Source: Bacillus sp. ISL-7 (GTDB lineage: Bacteria; Bacillota; Bacilli; Bacillales_B; DSM-18226). Taken from it: 64,000 bases of DNA. Of this stretch, positions 1 to 9,172 are shown in pieces. A program made the translations under genes and the position numbers. The notes under the pieces were generated by a model. That model was not told the DNA's origin and ran no database searches. It saw only the letters and a program-made list of their open reading frames with translations. Numbering within the stretch: the first letter of the stretch is position 1; each line of letters opens with the position of its first letter. Location: positions 1-64,000 of the forward strand of contig NZ_JAGGQW010000035.1 of NCBI RefSeq assembly GCF_018613065.1, given 5' to 3'.

Positions 1-43
1 CCAATATTCGGGTTATAGTTCAGAAAAGGAATCAGGGTCTTCA

Positions 44-1168
<1,125 letters not shown>

Positions 1169-1201
1169 TCACCTCTCTTATGCTGCAAAGTCGTCGAAGA
1201 T

Positions 1202-2344
1202 TTATTTTTTCAGACGAGTAACAACTTTAGCTGTTTCCTCAGCCGCCTTGATTACTTCCTCGGTAGTCGTATTAAAGCCAAAGCTGAAACGAATCGAATT
1301 AGTTAATCGTTCTGATTGTTTCCCAAACATGGCAACAAGCACGTGGGAAGGTTCAATTGAACCCGCAGTGCATGCTGAACCGCTCGAAACAGCAATTCCC
1401 GCTAAGTCGAGATTCACTAGCATCGCTTCCACACTTGTTCCAGGAAAGCTTAAGTTTAATACATGTGGTAATGAATATTCAAGCGATCCGTTTCTGTCAA
1501 ATTCTACATCTAACTGACGGAGCCTTTCCATCAAGGTCTTTTTCAAATCAAAGAATCTATTACGCTTAGCTGTACGATCTTCATTTGCAATCAACACAGC
1601 TTCATGAAATCCAACAATCGCCGCAATATTTTCCGTCCCAGCACGTCTTTTTCTTTCTTGCTCACCGCCGAAGGAACGAGGAGACAGCTTCACATTGGAC
1701 CTGGAATAAAGAAATCCTGCTCCTTTAGGCCCGTTTATTTTATGGGCAGAGACAGATAATAAATCAATCTGGCTTTCATTGACATCAATGTTTTCGACGC
1801 CGTAAGCCTGAACGGCATCGGTATGGAATATCGCTTGATGATCTTTTAATAACTGTCCAATCTCGGTAATTGGTTGGAGTGTGCCTACTTCATTATTACC
1901 ATACATAATCGACACCAAAATGGTATCTTCCCTTAAGGCAGCACGAAGTTCAGTCATTGATATTCGCCCTGTTTCATCCACAGGTAAATACGTGACTTCA
2001 AAGTCCATTTTTTCTAACTTTTTGCACGCATGAAGAACCGCATGATGCTCCGCTGCGGAGGTAATAATATGCCTGCCATTTTGCTGATAGGTTTCCGCAA
2101 CCCCAAATAACGCCATATTATCTGCTTCGGTTCCTCCACTTGTAAAAATAATCTCGTTTTCCTTTGCACCAATGCTGTCCGCTAGCACCGCGCGAGCTAA
2201 GTCAATCGAGTGCCGTGCTTCCCTGCCAAAAGAATGGATGCTTGAGGGATTTCCGAAAGTAGATTTCATCACCTCGAGCATTTTTTCAATAACCCTTGGA
2301 TACATGGGAGATGTAGCAGCATGGTCGAGATAGATTCGTTCCAC
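1202..2344 (-). CDS. cysteine desulfurase, YrvO/IscS type, partner of MnmA
   Basis: PLP enzyme that removes sulfur from L-cysteine as a persulfide. I take the start as GTG at 2344, giving MERIYLDHAATSP, the usual family N terminus, with AAGGTG just upstream. An in-frame TTG at 2362 with its own GGAG is an alternative and would add six residues. Counting from 2344, the PLP lysine is K202 (SAHKINGPKG) and the catalytic Cys is C325 (SSGSACTAGS). It sits between cymR and mnmA, so it probably feeds tRNA thiolation. A second, different cysteine desulfurase is encoded at 55.6 kb. Confidence 0.95.
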   Translation of the reverse strand: MERIYLDHAATSPMYPRVIEKMLEVMKSTFGNPSSIHSFGREARHSIDLARAVLADSIGAKENEIIFTSGGTEADNMALFGVAETYQQNGRHIITSAAEHHAVLHACKKLEKMDFEVTYLPVDETGRISMTELRAALREDTILVSIMYGNNEVGTLQPITEIGQLLKDHQAIFHTDAVQAYGVENIDVNESQIDLLSVSAHKINGPKGAGFLYSRSNVKLSPRSFGGEQERKRRAGTENIAAIVGFHEAVLIANEDRTAKRNRFFDLKKTLMERLRQLDVEFDRNGSLEYSLPHVLNLSFPGTSVEAMLVNLDLAGIAVSSGSACTAGSIEPSHVLVAMFGKQSERLTNSIRFSFGFNTTTEEVIKAAEETAKVVTRLKK

Positions 2345-2389
2345 ATTTACACCTTCTATCAAAATAATTCTCCAATGTTACTTTTTACC

Positions 2390-2809
2390 CTAAATATAAA
2401 ACATATAACCATCCGGCTCTTCATCATTACTATGATTTGCTAAATCTTCTAACGTAGTGTTTTCCAAAACATCTTTAATAGCATCCCGAATCCGAATCCA
2501 CAGCTCCCGTTTGGCCGGTTCTTCATCTTCAATACCTTCAACAGGTGTGATCGGTCCTTCTAGGACACGAATGACATCCCCTGCCGTAATTTTAGATGGA
2601 ATGTCTGTTAAGATATAGCCACCGTATGCACCCCTAATGCTTTTTACTAAACCTGCATTACGCAATGGGGCAATTAATTGTTCCAAATAATGTTCCGATA
2701 AATCATTTGCTTGCGCAATCGTTTTTAATGAAGTCGGGCCCTCACCATGTTTTTTAGCAAGTTCAATCATGATCGTCAGACCATAGCGACCCTTTGTTGA
2801 GATTTTCAT
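2390..2809 (-). CDS. cymR: Rrf2-family cysteine metabolism regulator CymR
   Basis: DNA-binding repressor of cysteine and methionine uptake and synthesis genes; in B. subtilis it acts with CysK. The 139-aa protein begins MKISTKGRYGL, the typical Rrf2 start, followed by a winged helix-turn-helix (about residues 1-65, with the wing motif RGAYGGY) and a dimerisation helix. There are no conserved Fe-S cysteines, as expected for CymR rather than IscR. An AGAGGTG site precedes the ATG. It lies 45 bp upstream of the cysteine desulfurase gene and is divergent from rarA, as in B. subtilis yrzC-yrvN. Confidence 0.93.
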   Translation of the reverse strand: MKISTKGRYGLTIMIELAKKHGEGPTSLKTIAQANDLSEHYLEQLIAPLRNAGLVKSIRGAYGGYILTDIPSKITAGDVIRVLEGPITPVEGIEDEEPAKRELWIRIRDAIKDVLENTTLEDLANHSNDEEPDGYMFYI

Positions 2810-2979
2810 ACCGCACCTCTATTCATATCTATATTAAAAATAAAAATCCTTAGTAATTTGATAGGCATTAAAATTATATCATATTCTTCTTTAATATGCT
2901 TTTTCAAGGAAAAATGATAATGTAAAGCTATACATAATCTAAATGACAATAGAAAAACCTTTTTTTGGAGAGATGTAAC

Positions 2980-4251
2980 ATGCAGCAAAAGCCTTTAGCC
3001 TTTCGGATGCGGCCTCGAACGATTGATGAAGTTGTCGGACAGGAGCATCTGGTAGGTGCAGGAAAAATAATTTCAAGAATGGTGAAGGCCAAACAGCTGA
3101 CCTCGATGATCTTGTATGGACCTCCGGGTATTGGCAAAACTTCGATTGCCAGTGCGATTGCCGGCAGCACAAAGTACGCCTTTCGAACACTGAACGCGGT
3201 GACGAATAATAAAAAAGATATGGAAATTGTTGCTGCTGAAGCAAAAATGTCAGGAAAAGTTATTCTGCTCCTCGACGAAGTCCATCGTTTAGATAAAGCA
3301 AAGCAAGACTTTTTATTACCTTATTTAGAAAATGGAATGATTGTATTAATCGGTGCTACGACTAGTAATCCCTACCATGCCATCAATCCTGCGATCCGGA
3401 GCCGCTGTCAGATTTTTGAGTTAAAGCCGCTAACTCCGGATGAAGTCAAGCAGGCCTTGATTCGTGCTCTTGAGGATGACGAACGCGGTTTTGGTAAATT
3501 AAGGGTTGAAATTGAGGATGCCGCGTTAATGCATTTTGCACAAGGTTCGAATGGTGATGTAAGGAGTTCTTTGAACGCACTAGAATTAGCAATCCTTTCA
3601 ACAGATAAGGATGAATCTGATATCATCCTTATCAATGTCGAAACCGCCGAAGAATGTTTGCAAAAGAAAAGCCTTGTTGCCGATAAAGACGGGGATGGCC
3701 ACTATGATGTCTTGTCAGCCTTTCAAAAGTCGATTCGGGGCAGCGACGTCAATGCTGCTCTTCATTATCTAGGCCGATTAATTGAGGCCGGTGACCTGCC
3801 GAGTATCAGCCGCAGATTGATTGTCATCGCCTATGAAGATATCGGACTAGCCAGCCCACAAGCCGGCGCGCGCACGTTAGCGGCGATTGAAACCGCCGAA
3901 AGAATTGGTTTTCCAGAGGCAAGAATTCCACTTGCAAATGCCGTGATTGAACTATGTTTATCACCAAAATCTAACTCGGCTGTCTTAGCCATTCAGGCCG
4001 CGCTCGAAGATATTCAAAAAGGCATCGTCGGCGAAGTACCTGACCATCTAAAGGATGCCCATTATAAAGGGGCAAAAGAGCTTGGCAGAGGAATTGACTA
4101 CAAATACCCACATGACTATGAAAACGGCTGGGTACCGCAACAATATTTACCCAACAAATTAAAACACAAACAATACTACCAACCAAAGAAAACCGGAAAA
4201 TTCGAGCAGGCACTTGCAATTGTCTATGAGAAACTATCAAGGAAGAAATAA
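2980..4251 (+). CDS. rarA: replication-associated recombination protein RarA (MgsA/YrvN)
   Basis: AAA+ ATPase of the clamp-loader-like RarA/MgsA/WRNIP1 family, acting at stalled replication forks. The start is ATG at 2980, ten bases after GGAGAG; an upstream TTG at 2965 overlaps the ribosome site and is unlikely. From 2980 the Walker A motif GPPGIGKT is at residues 47-54 and the Walker B/DEAH-like box LLLDEVH near 96-102. A sensor segment GATTSNP and the C-terminal MgsA domain (residues LAYEDIGLASP-like, about 270 onward) follow. 423 aa is normal for the family. Divergent from cymR. Confidence 0.95.
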   Translation: MQQKPLAFRMRPRTIDEVVGQEHLVGAGKIISRMVKAKQLTSMILYGPPGIGKTSIASAIAGSTKYAFRTLNAVTNNKKDMEIVAAEAKMSGKVILLLDEVHRLDKAKQDFLLPYLENGMIVLIGATTSNPYHAINPAIRSRCQIFELKPLTPDEVKQALIRALEDDERGFGKLRVEIEDAALMHFAQGSNGDVRSSLNALELAILSTDKDESDIILINVETAEECLQKKSLVADKDGDGHYDVLSAFQKSIRGSDVNAALHYLGRLIEAGDLPSISRRLIVIAYEDIGLASPQAGARTLAAIETAERIGFPEARIPLANAVIELCLSPKSNSAVLAIQAALEDIQKGIVGEVPDHLKDAHYKGAKELGRGIDYKYPHDYENGWVPQQYLPNKLKHKQYYQPKKTGKFEQALAIVYEKLSRKK

Positions 4252-4257
4252 TAATAA

Positions 4258-4310
4258 GGGTGTCAGGCACCATGTGAAAAATTCACATGGTGCCTGACAC
4301 CCTTTTCTTT
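4258..4310. terminator. perfect 21-bp hairpin between convergent genes
   Basis: An uninterrupted inverted repeat, arms 4258-4278 and 4282-4302 with a 3-nt centre, is followed by TTTTCTTT. It lies six bases after the rarA stop and ten bases before the stop of the convergent ABC permease gene. It would terminate rarA, and perhaps both genes. The arm contains TGTCAGGCACC, a sequence I recall as a common intergenic element in several Bacillus genomes, so it may be a repeat adopted as a terminator. Confidence 0.85.
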
Positions 4311-4312
4311 AT

Positions 4313-5257
4313 CTAGGCAGCCACGTCTCGTTTTTTAAAGACAAGAAAGGCTAATAATTGGAATATTACAAAGTAGATGAGGAGCATGATGACTGAAAAT
4401 GACATCGACATTCCTTCCATCATGGGTGTACCGTCCACATATTGCATTAAGTCGGTGTTGGCAAACAAGATGTATTTAGCCCAGCTAAATTTTATCGAAA
4501 GCAATACTGTAAATTGAGCCCCTGTGAATAACAAAAATAATGATAAGCCAATTGCTAGAGAACTGTTCCGGAAAACTGATGAAATCATAAACGCCATCGT
4601 TGCAAGCATTATCGTGTCAATGGATCTAAACCCATAATAATTCATTAGATAAACAATGATATTTTGCTCCGTTACCTGCCCATTGGAATAATTCAAATAT
4701 GGCATAGGATGGTCAGGCGTTCCAAACAGGATGGAACCAAGTAAAGTAGAGAATGCAAATAGGATGGCCAACATCAGCAACGCAAACAACATAACGGTAA
4801 GATATTTGGATGCTAAGATTTTGCTGCGATTTATCGGCCGGATTAATAATAGCTTGATGGTACCCCAGTTGAATTCACTCGCAACAATCCCTGCCGAAAT
4901 AATTATCGTAAATAATCCTGCTAGGATAATCAGTTGTGAAGCGTCTTTCACGAACGTCCAGACATTATATTTTTCATTATAGGGAATATGATGCTTTATC
5001 CGGTAGTCATTAATAGCAATTTCTTCCTTATAAAACTGCTTCTCCAGCTTCGAATTGCTTTGCTCCAACTGCTTCTTTAGTGCATCATTTTCCTGCTGTA
5101 AAGTTTGTTCCCAGTTTTTATCGAGGTTGAAATCCTGTTCCTGGTATTTGTGAAAAATACCAAAAATAGAAATGATAACAACCAGGATTGAAATCATTAC
5201 ATACGTTCCAGGGCGTCTAAAAATTTTCATCCATTCATTTTTAATTAAATTAACCAC
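4313..5257 (-). CDS. ABC-2 type transporter permease
   Basis: Integral membrane subunit of an ABC exporter. The 314-aa protein has one N-terminal membrane helix (about residues 18-36), a charged, coiled-coil-like extracytoplasmic loop rich in E, Q and K (about 40-95), and then a cluster of five further hydrophobic helices. This is the ABC-2 (Bacitracin/BcrB-like) layout. Its start overlaps the end of the ATPase gene by 8 bp, so the two are translationally coupled. The substrate cannot be told from sequence; relatives export lantibiotics or other antimicrobials, or are uncharacterised. Confidence 0.87.
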   Translation of the reverse strand: MVNLIKNEWMKIFRRPGTYVMISILVVIISIFGIFHKYQEQDFNLDKNWEQTLQQENDALKKQLEQSNSKLEKQFYKEEIAINDYRIKHHIPYNEKYNVWTFVKDASQLIILAGLFTIIISAGIVASEFNWGTIKLLLIRPINRSKILASKYLTVMLFALLMLAILFAFSTLLGSILFGTPDHPMPYLNYSNGQVTEQNIIVYLMNYYGFRSIDTIMLATMAFMISSVFRNSSLAIGLSLFLLFTGAQFTVLLSIKFSWAKYILFANTDLMQYVDGTPMMEGMSMSFSVIMLLIYFVIFQLLAFLVFKKRDVAA

Positions 5258-6179
5258 GACTTGGCGCCCCCTTTTCGGTGGTCAGTTCAAGGAAGCGATC
5301 TTCTAAAGTCTTGGCTACTTCTTTGATCGCAAAAACTTGAATATCCTCTGAAACAAATGTTTTCACTAGATTCGGAATTTCTTCTTTTGGAAGCTCCACA
5401 TTTATACCATTCCTTGAACGGTTTGCTCGAACATTGGGATAGTGGGTCTCCAAAAGAGCCAAAGCCTTATCACTAGGGGCCACTTCGAGTTCATAGGTCA
5501 TTTTAGTTTCACCGTTGACTAGCTCGTGAACAAGCTGCACATCGATCAAGCGCCCATTTTGAATAATCCCAATCCGGTCACACATCATTTCCATTTCTGA
5601 AAGCAAATGACTTGACACGATCACGGCTAGGTTTTTTTCACGTGCCAGGAGGCGGACATAGTCACGAATTTCCCTTATTCCAGCAGGGTCTAAACCGTTG
5701 GTTGGTTCATCAAGGATTAACACCTGTGGATCATGCAATAGACACTGCGCTAACCCTAATCTTTGTCTCATACCCAGGGAGTAGGTTTTTACCTTGTCAT
5801 TTATGCGGTCAGTTAATCCCACAAGTTCCACTGTTTCGGCAATCTTCTCCTTGGAAATTCCTTTTGACATTCTTGCATAGTGGACCAGATTTTGATAGCC
5901 AGTTAGAAATTTATACATTTCCGGATTTTCAACAATCGCACCAATATGCCGCACCGCATCTTCAAAATCACTTTTAATACTTGAACCGCCAACACTGATA
6001 TCACCTGCTGTTATACCCATTAAACCAACTATCATTCGAATAGTTGTAGTTTTCCCTGCTCCATTTGGACCTAAAAAACCAAATACCTCTCCTTTATTTA
6101 CTTGAAAGCTAATATTATCTATTATTGTTCTTCCTTTAATTACTTTTGTAACATTTTTTAACTCAACGATTTTTTCCAA
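5250..6179 (-). CDS. ABC transporter ATP-binding protein
   Basis: Nucleotide-binding subunit pairing with the adjacent permease. The likely start is TTG at 6179, with AGGAG seven bases upstream, giving MEKIVELKN; an in-frame GTG at 6206 would add nine residues. From 6179: Walker A GPNGAGKT at 37-44, signature SLGMRQR at 134-140, Walker B LILDEP at 154-159, and H-loop SSHLLSEME about 192. The C-terminal ~90 residues form a BcrA/CcmA-like extension. The family is bacitracin-resistance-type (BcrA). There is no adjacent two-component system, so the inducer is unknown. Confidence 0.92.
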   Translation of the reverse strand: MEKIVELKNVTKVIKGRTIIDNISFQVNKGEVFGFLGPNGAGKTTTIRMIVGLMGITAGDISVGGSSIKSDFEDAVRHIGAIVENPEMYKFLTGYQNLVHYARMSKGISKEKIAETVELVGLTDRINDKVKTYSLGMRQRLGLAQCLLHDPQVLILDEPTNGLDPAGIREIRDYVRLLAREKNLAVIVSSHLLSEMEMMCDRIGIIQNGRLIDVQLVHELVNGETKMTYELEVAPSDKALALLETHYPNVRANRSRNGINVELPKEEIPNLVKTFVSEDIQVFAIKEVAKTLEDRFLELTTEKGAPSRG

Positions 6180-6364
6180 CCTCTCACTCCTCTCAAGTAT
6201 CCTCACCTAGTTTATCTTATTGCAGAAGTATTTACCTCATAATAGGGTTATTACCAAAAATGATTTCGGCAAATTTTAACAAAATATTCATATACTTTCC
6301 ACTAAAAGTACCCTCTTTTTTGTAAAATAAGATTAGGTTCTATTAAAATGAGAGGAAGTGGACT

Positions 6365-7276
6365 ATGGCATTAAAGTCTCGTTGTGAGTCGAAGGAATTA
6401 AAAATTATGAGATCTTTAAACATACGAAGTAATTTATCTCCAACAGAAAAGAAGTACTTTTTTAAGCTTGAAAAAGGATACCAAGGTGAATTTATGTTTG
6501 ATCTGTTAACCGAAAAGCTTCAAGGTGATATGTTAGTAATAAACGACTTGTGCCTTGAAATTAACGACACTGTGTTTCAAATTGATACTTTAATCATTGC
6601 TCAAGATAGGATCTATCCATTTGAGGTAAAAAACTACTCCGGAGATTATTATTACGACACTGAAGGGTTCCATAAAATATTCGGGACAGTTATAACTAAT
6701 CCATTAGACCAGATAAGACGCAGTAAATTATTACTCCTCCAGTTGCTTCAAAATCTTGGCTATAATATACCCGTTGAACCAACCATCATTTTTATTAACC
6801 CCGAGTTTACCTTATATCAAGCGCCTCTTAACCAGCCGATTATTTATCCAACTCAGATTGATTGTTTTATGAAAAAGTTTGATGGGACACCGTCAAAACT
6901 AAATGACAGACACAAAAAGTTAGCGGACCGATTAATATCTTTACATTCGAACGAATCACCCTATGCAACCCGATTACCTACTTATGAATATCGAAAACTT
7001 AAGAAAGGTATGGCTTGTAAAAAGTGCGACTCATTGATGATTTCTGGTGAGGATAATATTATTGTTGTGTGTAAAAAATGTAGGTATGTAGAAACGGTTG
7101 AATCAGCAGTACTACGTAGTGTCGTGGAACTAAAGTTCCTTTTCCCAGATATAAAAATTACTACTGTTTTGGTTTATGAATGGTGTCACGTAGTAAAGTC
7201 TAAAAAGATGATTAGAAGGGTACTAATGGAAAATTATAAAGCAATAGGGTATGGTCGATGGTTCTATTATGAATGA
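6365..7276 (+). CDS. NERD-domain protein with C-terminal zinc-ribbon cysteines
   Basis: Nuclease-related domain (NERD) protein. Residues about 37-145 carry the fold's conserved features: KGYQGE near 38-42, QIDTLII near 72-78 and FEVKNYSGDYYYD near 86-98. These match the acidic and lysine positions of restriction-endonuclease-like nucleases. A CxxC pair (Cys218, Cys221) and a second (Cys236, Cys239) probably bind zinc. GAGAGGAAG precedes the ATG. The gene is A+T-rich and stands alone between the ABC genes and tcdA; I do not know it from the B. subtilis order, so acquisition is likely. Biological role unknown. Confidence 0.8.
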   Translation: MALKSRCESKELKIMRSLNIRSNLSPTEKKYFFKLEKGYQGEFMFDLLTEKLQGDMLVINDLCLEINDTVFQIDTLIIAQDRIYPFEVKNYSGDYYYDTEGFHKIFGTVITNPLDQIRRSKLLLLQLLQNLGYNIPVEPTIIFINPEFTLYQAPLNQPIIYPTQIDCFMKKFDGTPSKLNDRHKKLADRLISLHSNESPYATRLPTYEYRKLKKGMACKKCDSLMISGEDNIIVVCKKCRYVETVESAVLRSVVELKFLFPDIKITTVLVYEWCHVVKSKKMIRRVLMENYKAIGYGRWFYYE

Positions 7277-7348
7277 AGTGTGGATTGTATCTTAAATTGA
7301 GAAAAACATTTATCATAAATACCCTTTCCTTCTTTTATTAATAAGTTT

Positions 7349-7386
7349 GGTCACTTAGTGGATCCTAAGTGACCATTTTCTTTTGC
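7349..7386 (+). terminator. terminator of the NERD gene
   Basis: A perfect 10-bp stem (7349-7358 with 7365-7374) closes a 6-nt loop and is followed by ATTTTCTTTT. The arm GGTCACTTAG is one base from the arm GGTCACGTAG of the tandem repeats that begin 70 bp further on. Confidence 0.85.
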
Positions 7387-7442
7387 TCTTCATATTTACA
7401 GTCACATAAAACATAAGATGTTGCCATCCCATCGTTCTTTTC

Positions 7443-7890
7443 ACGGGTTCGGTCACGTAGACGGTTCCCTAACATCCTTTTATGAATGGTTCCGGTCACA
7501 TAGAGCCCTCCTACGTTACCCTCTCATCCTTTTTGGAACGGGTTCGGTCACGTAGAACCCTTCCTACGTTACCCTCTCATCCTTTTTGGAACGGGTTCGG
7601 TCACGTAGACCCTTCCTACGTTACCCTCTCATCCTTTTTGGAACGGGTTCGGTCACGTAGAACCTTCCTACGTTACCCTCTCATCCTTTTTTGAATGGTT
7701 CCGGTCACGTAGACCCTTCCTACGTTACCCTCTCATCCTTTTTGGAACGGGTTCGGTCACGTAGAACCCTCCTACGTTACCCTCTCATCCTTTTTGGAAG
7801 GGTTCCGGTCACGTAGAACCCTTCTACGTTACCCTCTCATCCATCTTTGAACCATTTCGGTCTCGTAGAACCTTCCTACGTTGCTTTTTC
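7443..7890. repeat. nine-copy tandem array, ~52-bp unit with internal hairpin
   Basis: This fills most of the 700-bp gene-free stretch 7277-7979. GGTCAC or its variant recurs at 7451, 7494, 7546, 7599, 7651, 7703, 7755, 7807 and (degenerate, GGTCTC) 7859. Spacing is 52-53 bp, except 43 bp for the first. Each unit holds GGTCACGTAG and CTACGTTACC, inverted with one mismatch around a ~7-nt loop, then CTCTCATCCTTTTTGGAA. Central units differ at only a few positions; the edge units are worn. Repeat and spacer are equally conserved, so it is not a CRISPR. Short open frames through it follow the repeat and are not genes. Confidence 0.9.
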
Positions 7891-7933
7891 CATTTATCCC
7901 GAGTTTAAGTAAGCCTTGTACCTACTTCGTAAA

Positions 7934-7967
7934 AAAAATAACCCTAAACGAATAAAAGTTTAGGGCC
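7934..7967 (-). terminator. terminator of tcdA
   Basis: On the minus strand CCCTAAAC and GTTTAGGG (7942-7949 and 7958-7965) form an 8-bp stem followed by TTATTTTTTTT, 12-45 bases after the tcdA stop. Confidence 0.85.
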
Positions 7968-7979
7968 CCACTATAACGC

Positions 7980-8747
7980 TTATTTCTCATCAGATACTCG
8001 TTGGATTTTTATGCTGCTTAATAATTGTCTTACCACATAGCTTGCCATGATCAGACCTGCTGCAGATGGAACAAAGGCATTGGACGCTGGAGGCATCTGT
8101 GCTTTGCGGATAGGTGCATTTTCATTGCCGACTTCCTTTTTAATATCCTCACGAATAACTATCGGACTTTCATCGGAAAAAACAACCGGAATCCCTTTAT
8201 GGATTCTTTCCTTGCGCAGCTTCGTGCGGATGACTTTTGCAATCGGATCCGTATGAGTTTTCGAAATATCAGCAATCTTAAAACGGGTTGGGTCCATTTT
8301 ATTGGCTGCTCCCATACTTGAAATAATTGGGATATTTCTCTTCAAGCATTCCTTCATTAAATGAATTTTATAGACAATCGTGTCAGAAGCATCGACGACA
8401 AAATCCAAATTATGGCTAAAAATCTGTTCATATGTCTCTTCTGTATAAAACATTTTTAATGAAATGACTTCACAATCTGGATTGATATCTTTGATCCGCT
8501 CTTCCATAATCTCTACTTTAGGTCGACCAACAGTTGAAAGCAAAGCAATCAGCTGTCGGTTGATGTTGGTAATATCAACATCGTCTTTATCTATTAAAAT
8601 TAACCGGCCAACGCCAGAACGGGCCAGGGCTTCAGCAGCAAAGGAGCCTACCCCGCCGATACCTAAAACAGCAACCGTGCTATTTTTCATAATATCAAGG
8701 CCTTCTTTGCCGATGGCAAGTTCATTACGTGAAAATTGATGCAGCAT
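7980..8747 (-). CDS. tcdA: tRNA threonylcarbamoyladenosine dehydratase TcdA (YrvM/CsdL)
   Basis: E1-like adenylating enzyme that cyclises t6A37 of tRNA to ct6A in an ATP-dependent reaction. The start is ATG at 8747 with TTGGAG eight bases upstream; an in-frame GTG at 8756 is too close to that site. From 8747 the protein has 255 aa. The nucleotide-binding GIGGVGS is at 29-35, the DKDDVDITNINRQ segment follows, and FVVDASDT lies near 114. The gene is separated from upstream aspS by the 6S RNA gene, the aspS-yrvM arrangement of B. subtilis. Confidence 0.95.
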   Translation of the reverse strand: MLHQFSRNELAIGKEGLDIMKNSTVAVLGIGGVGSFAAEALARSGVGRLILIDKDDVDITNINRQLIALLSTVGRPKVEIMEERIKDINPDCEVISLKMFYTEETYEQIFSHNLDFVVDASDTIVYKIHLMKECLKRNIPIISSMGAANKMDPTRFKIADISKTHTDPIAKVIRTKLRKERIHKGIPVVFSDESPIVIREDIKKEVGNENAPIRKAQMPPASNAFVPSAAGLIMASYVVRQLLSSIKIQRVSDEK

Positions 8748-8861
8748 TATGTTCACTCCAATATATTAAATTCGTTAAGTTTCTTTTTCCCGATTAAAAA
8801 TATATCATACACTCCATTAAAAACAAGTATCTTGATAGGAATAATAAAGTTGGAAAGCAAA

Positions 8862-8890
8862 ATAAAACCTCCCGCAACGTTCAGGAGGTT
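8862..8890 (-). terminator. terminator of the 6S RNA gene
   Basis: On the minus strand AACCTCC (8884-8890) pairs with GGAGGTT (8866-8872) across an 11-nt loop and is followed by TTATTTTG. Confidence 0.85.
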
Positions 8891-8904
8891 GATTTTAAGC
8901 AAAT

Positions 8905-9110
8905 AGAAAAGAGTCCCAATTATGCCGTCACTCTTAATTCCTTAGTTTTGATCCCGCCCTCAGCAGGTGGGTGTCCTGTTCCCGAAATTGTAAGTCCCCT
9001 TACCCGTATAAGGGTGAGGCATTTACGCAATCAGGAAACTCTAGACTCCCGTATAAATAATGTTCGGTCAAAACTTCAGGCAACGCAACGTACATTTCAG
9101 GACTCTTCTT
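8905..9110 (-). ncRNA. ssrS: 6S RNA
   Basis: RNA that binds the sigma-A RNA polymerase holoenzyme by mimicking an open promoter. The transcript begins near 9107-9114. Its ends pair: GAGTCCTGAAATGT on the 5' side and GGGACTC near 8911-8917 on the 3' side. Inside are GACCGAACATT, GGAACAGGACACCCACCTG and ATCAAAACTAAGGA, which match blocks I recall from B. subtilis 6S-1 RNA. It also sits in the aspS-yrvM gap, where that RNA was described. Length is about 200 nt. The exact ends are inferred, not mapped. Confidence 0.88.
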
Positions 9111-9120
9111 TGATGCTTTT

Positions 9121-9149
9121 ATAATAGCATATTAAAAATCGGTATTCAA
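9121..9149 (-). promoter_or_regulatory. sigma-A promoter of the 6S RNA
   Basis: On the minus strand the -35 TTGAAT (9144-9149) and the -10 TATTAT (9121-9126) are separated by exactly 17 bp, placing +1 near 9114, just before the closing stem of the 6S RNA. Confidence 0.75.
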
Positions 9150-9172
9150 GGTTTCATGAAAGCGATTTCCTG

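Noticed and set aside
7482..7694. A 70-codon plus-strand frame through the 52-bp repeats
   Set aside because: It exists only because the repeat period keeps frames open; no ribosome site, and the repeats show hairpin rather than codon conservation.
7443..7890. Possible CRISPR array
   Set aside because: Every part of the ~52-bp unit is conserved, so there are no unique spacers, and no cas genes are near.
8025..8739. Plus-strand frames opposite tcdA
   Set aside because: Shadows of the well-conserved TcdA coding sequence.
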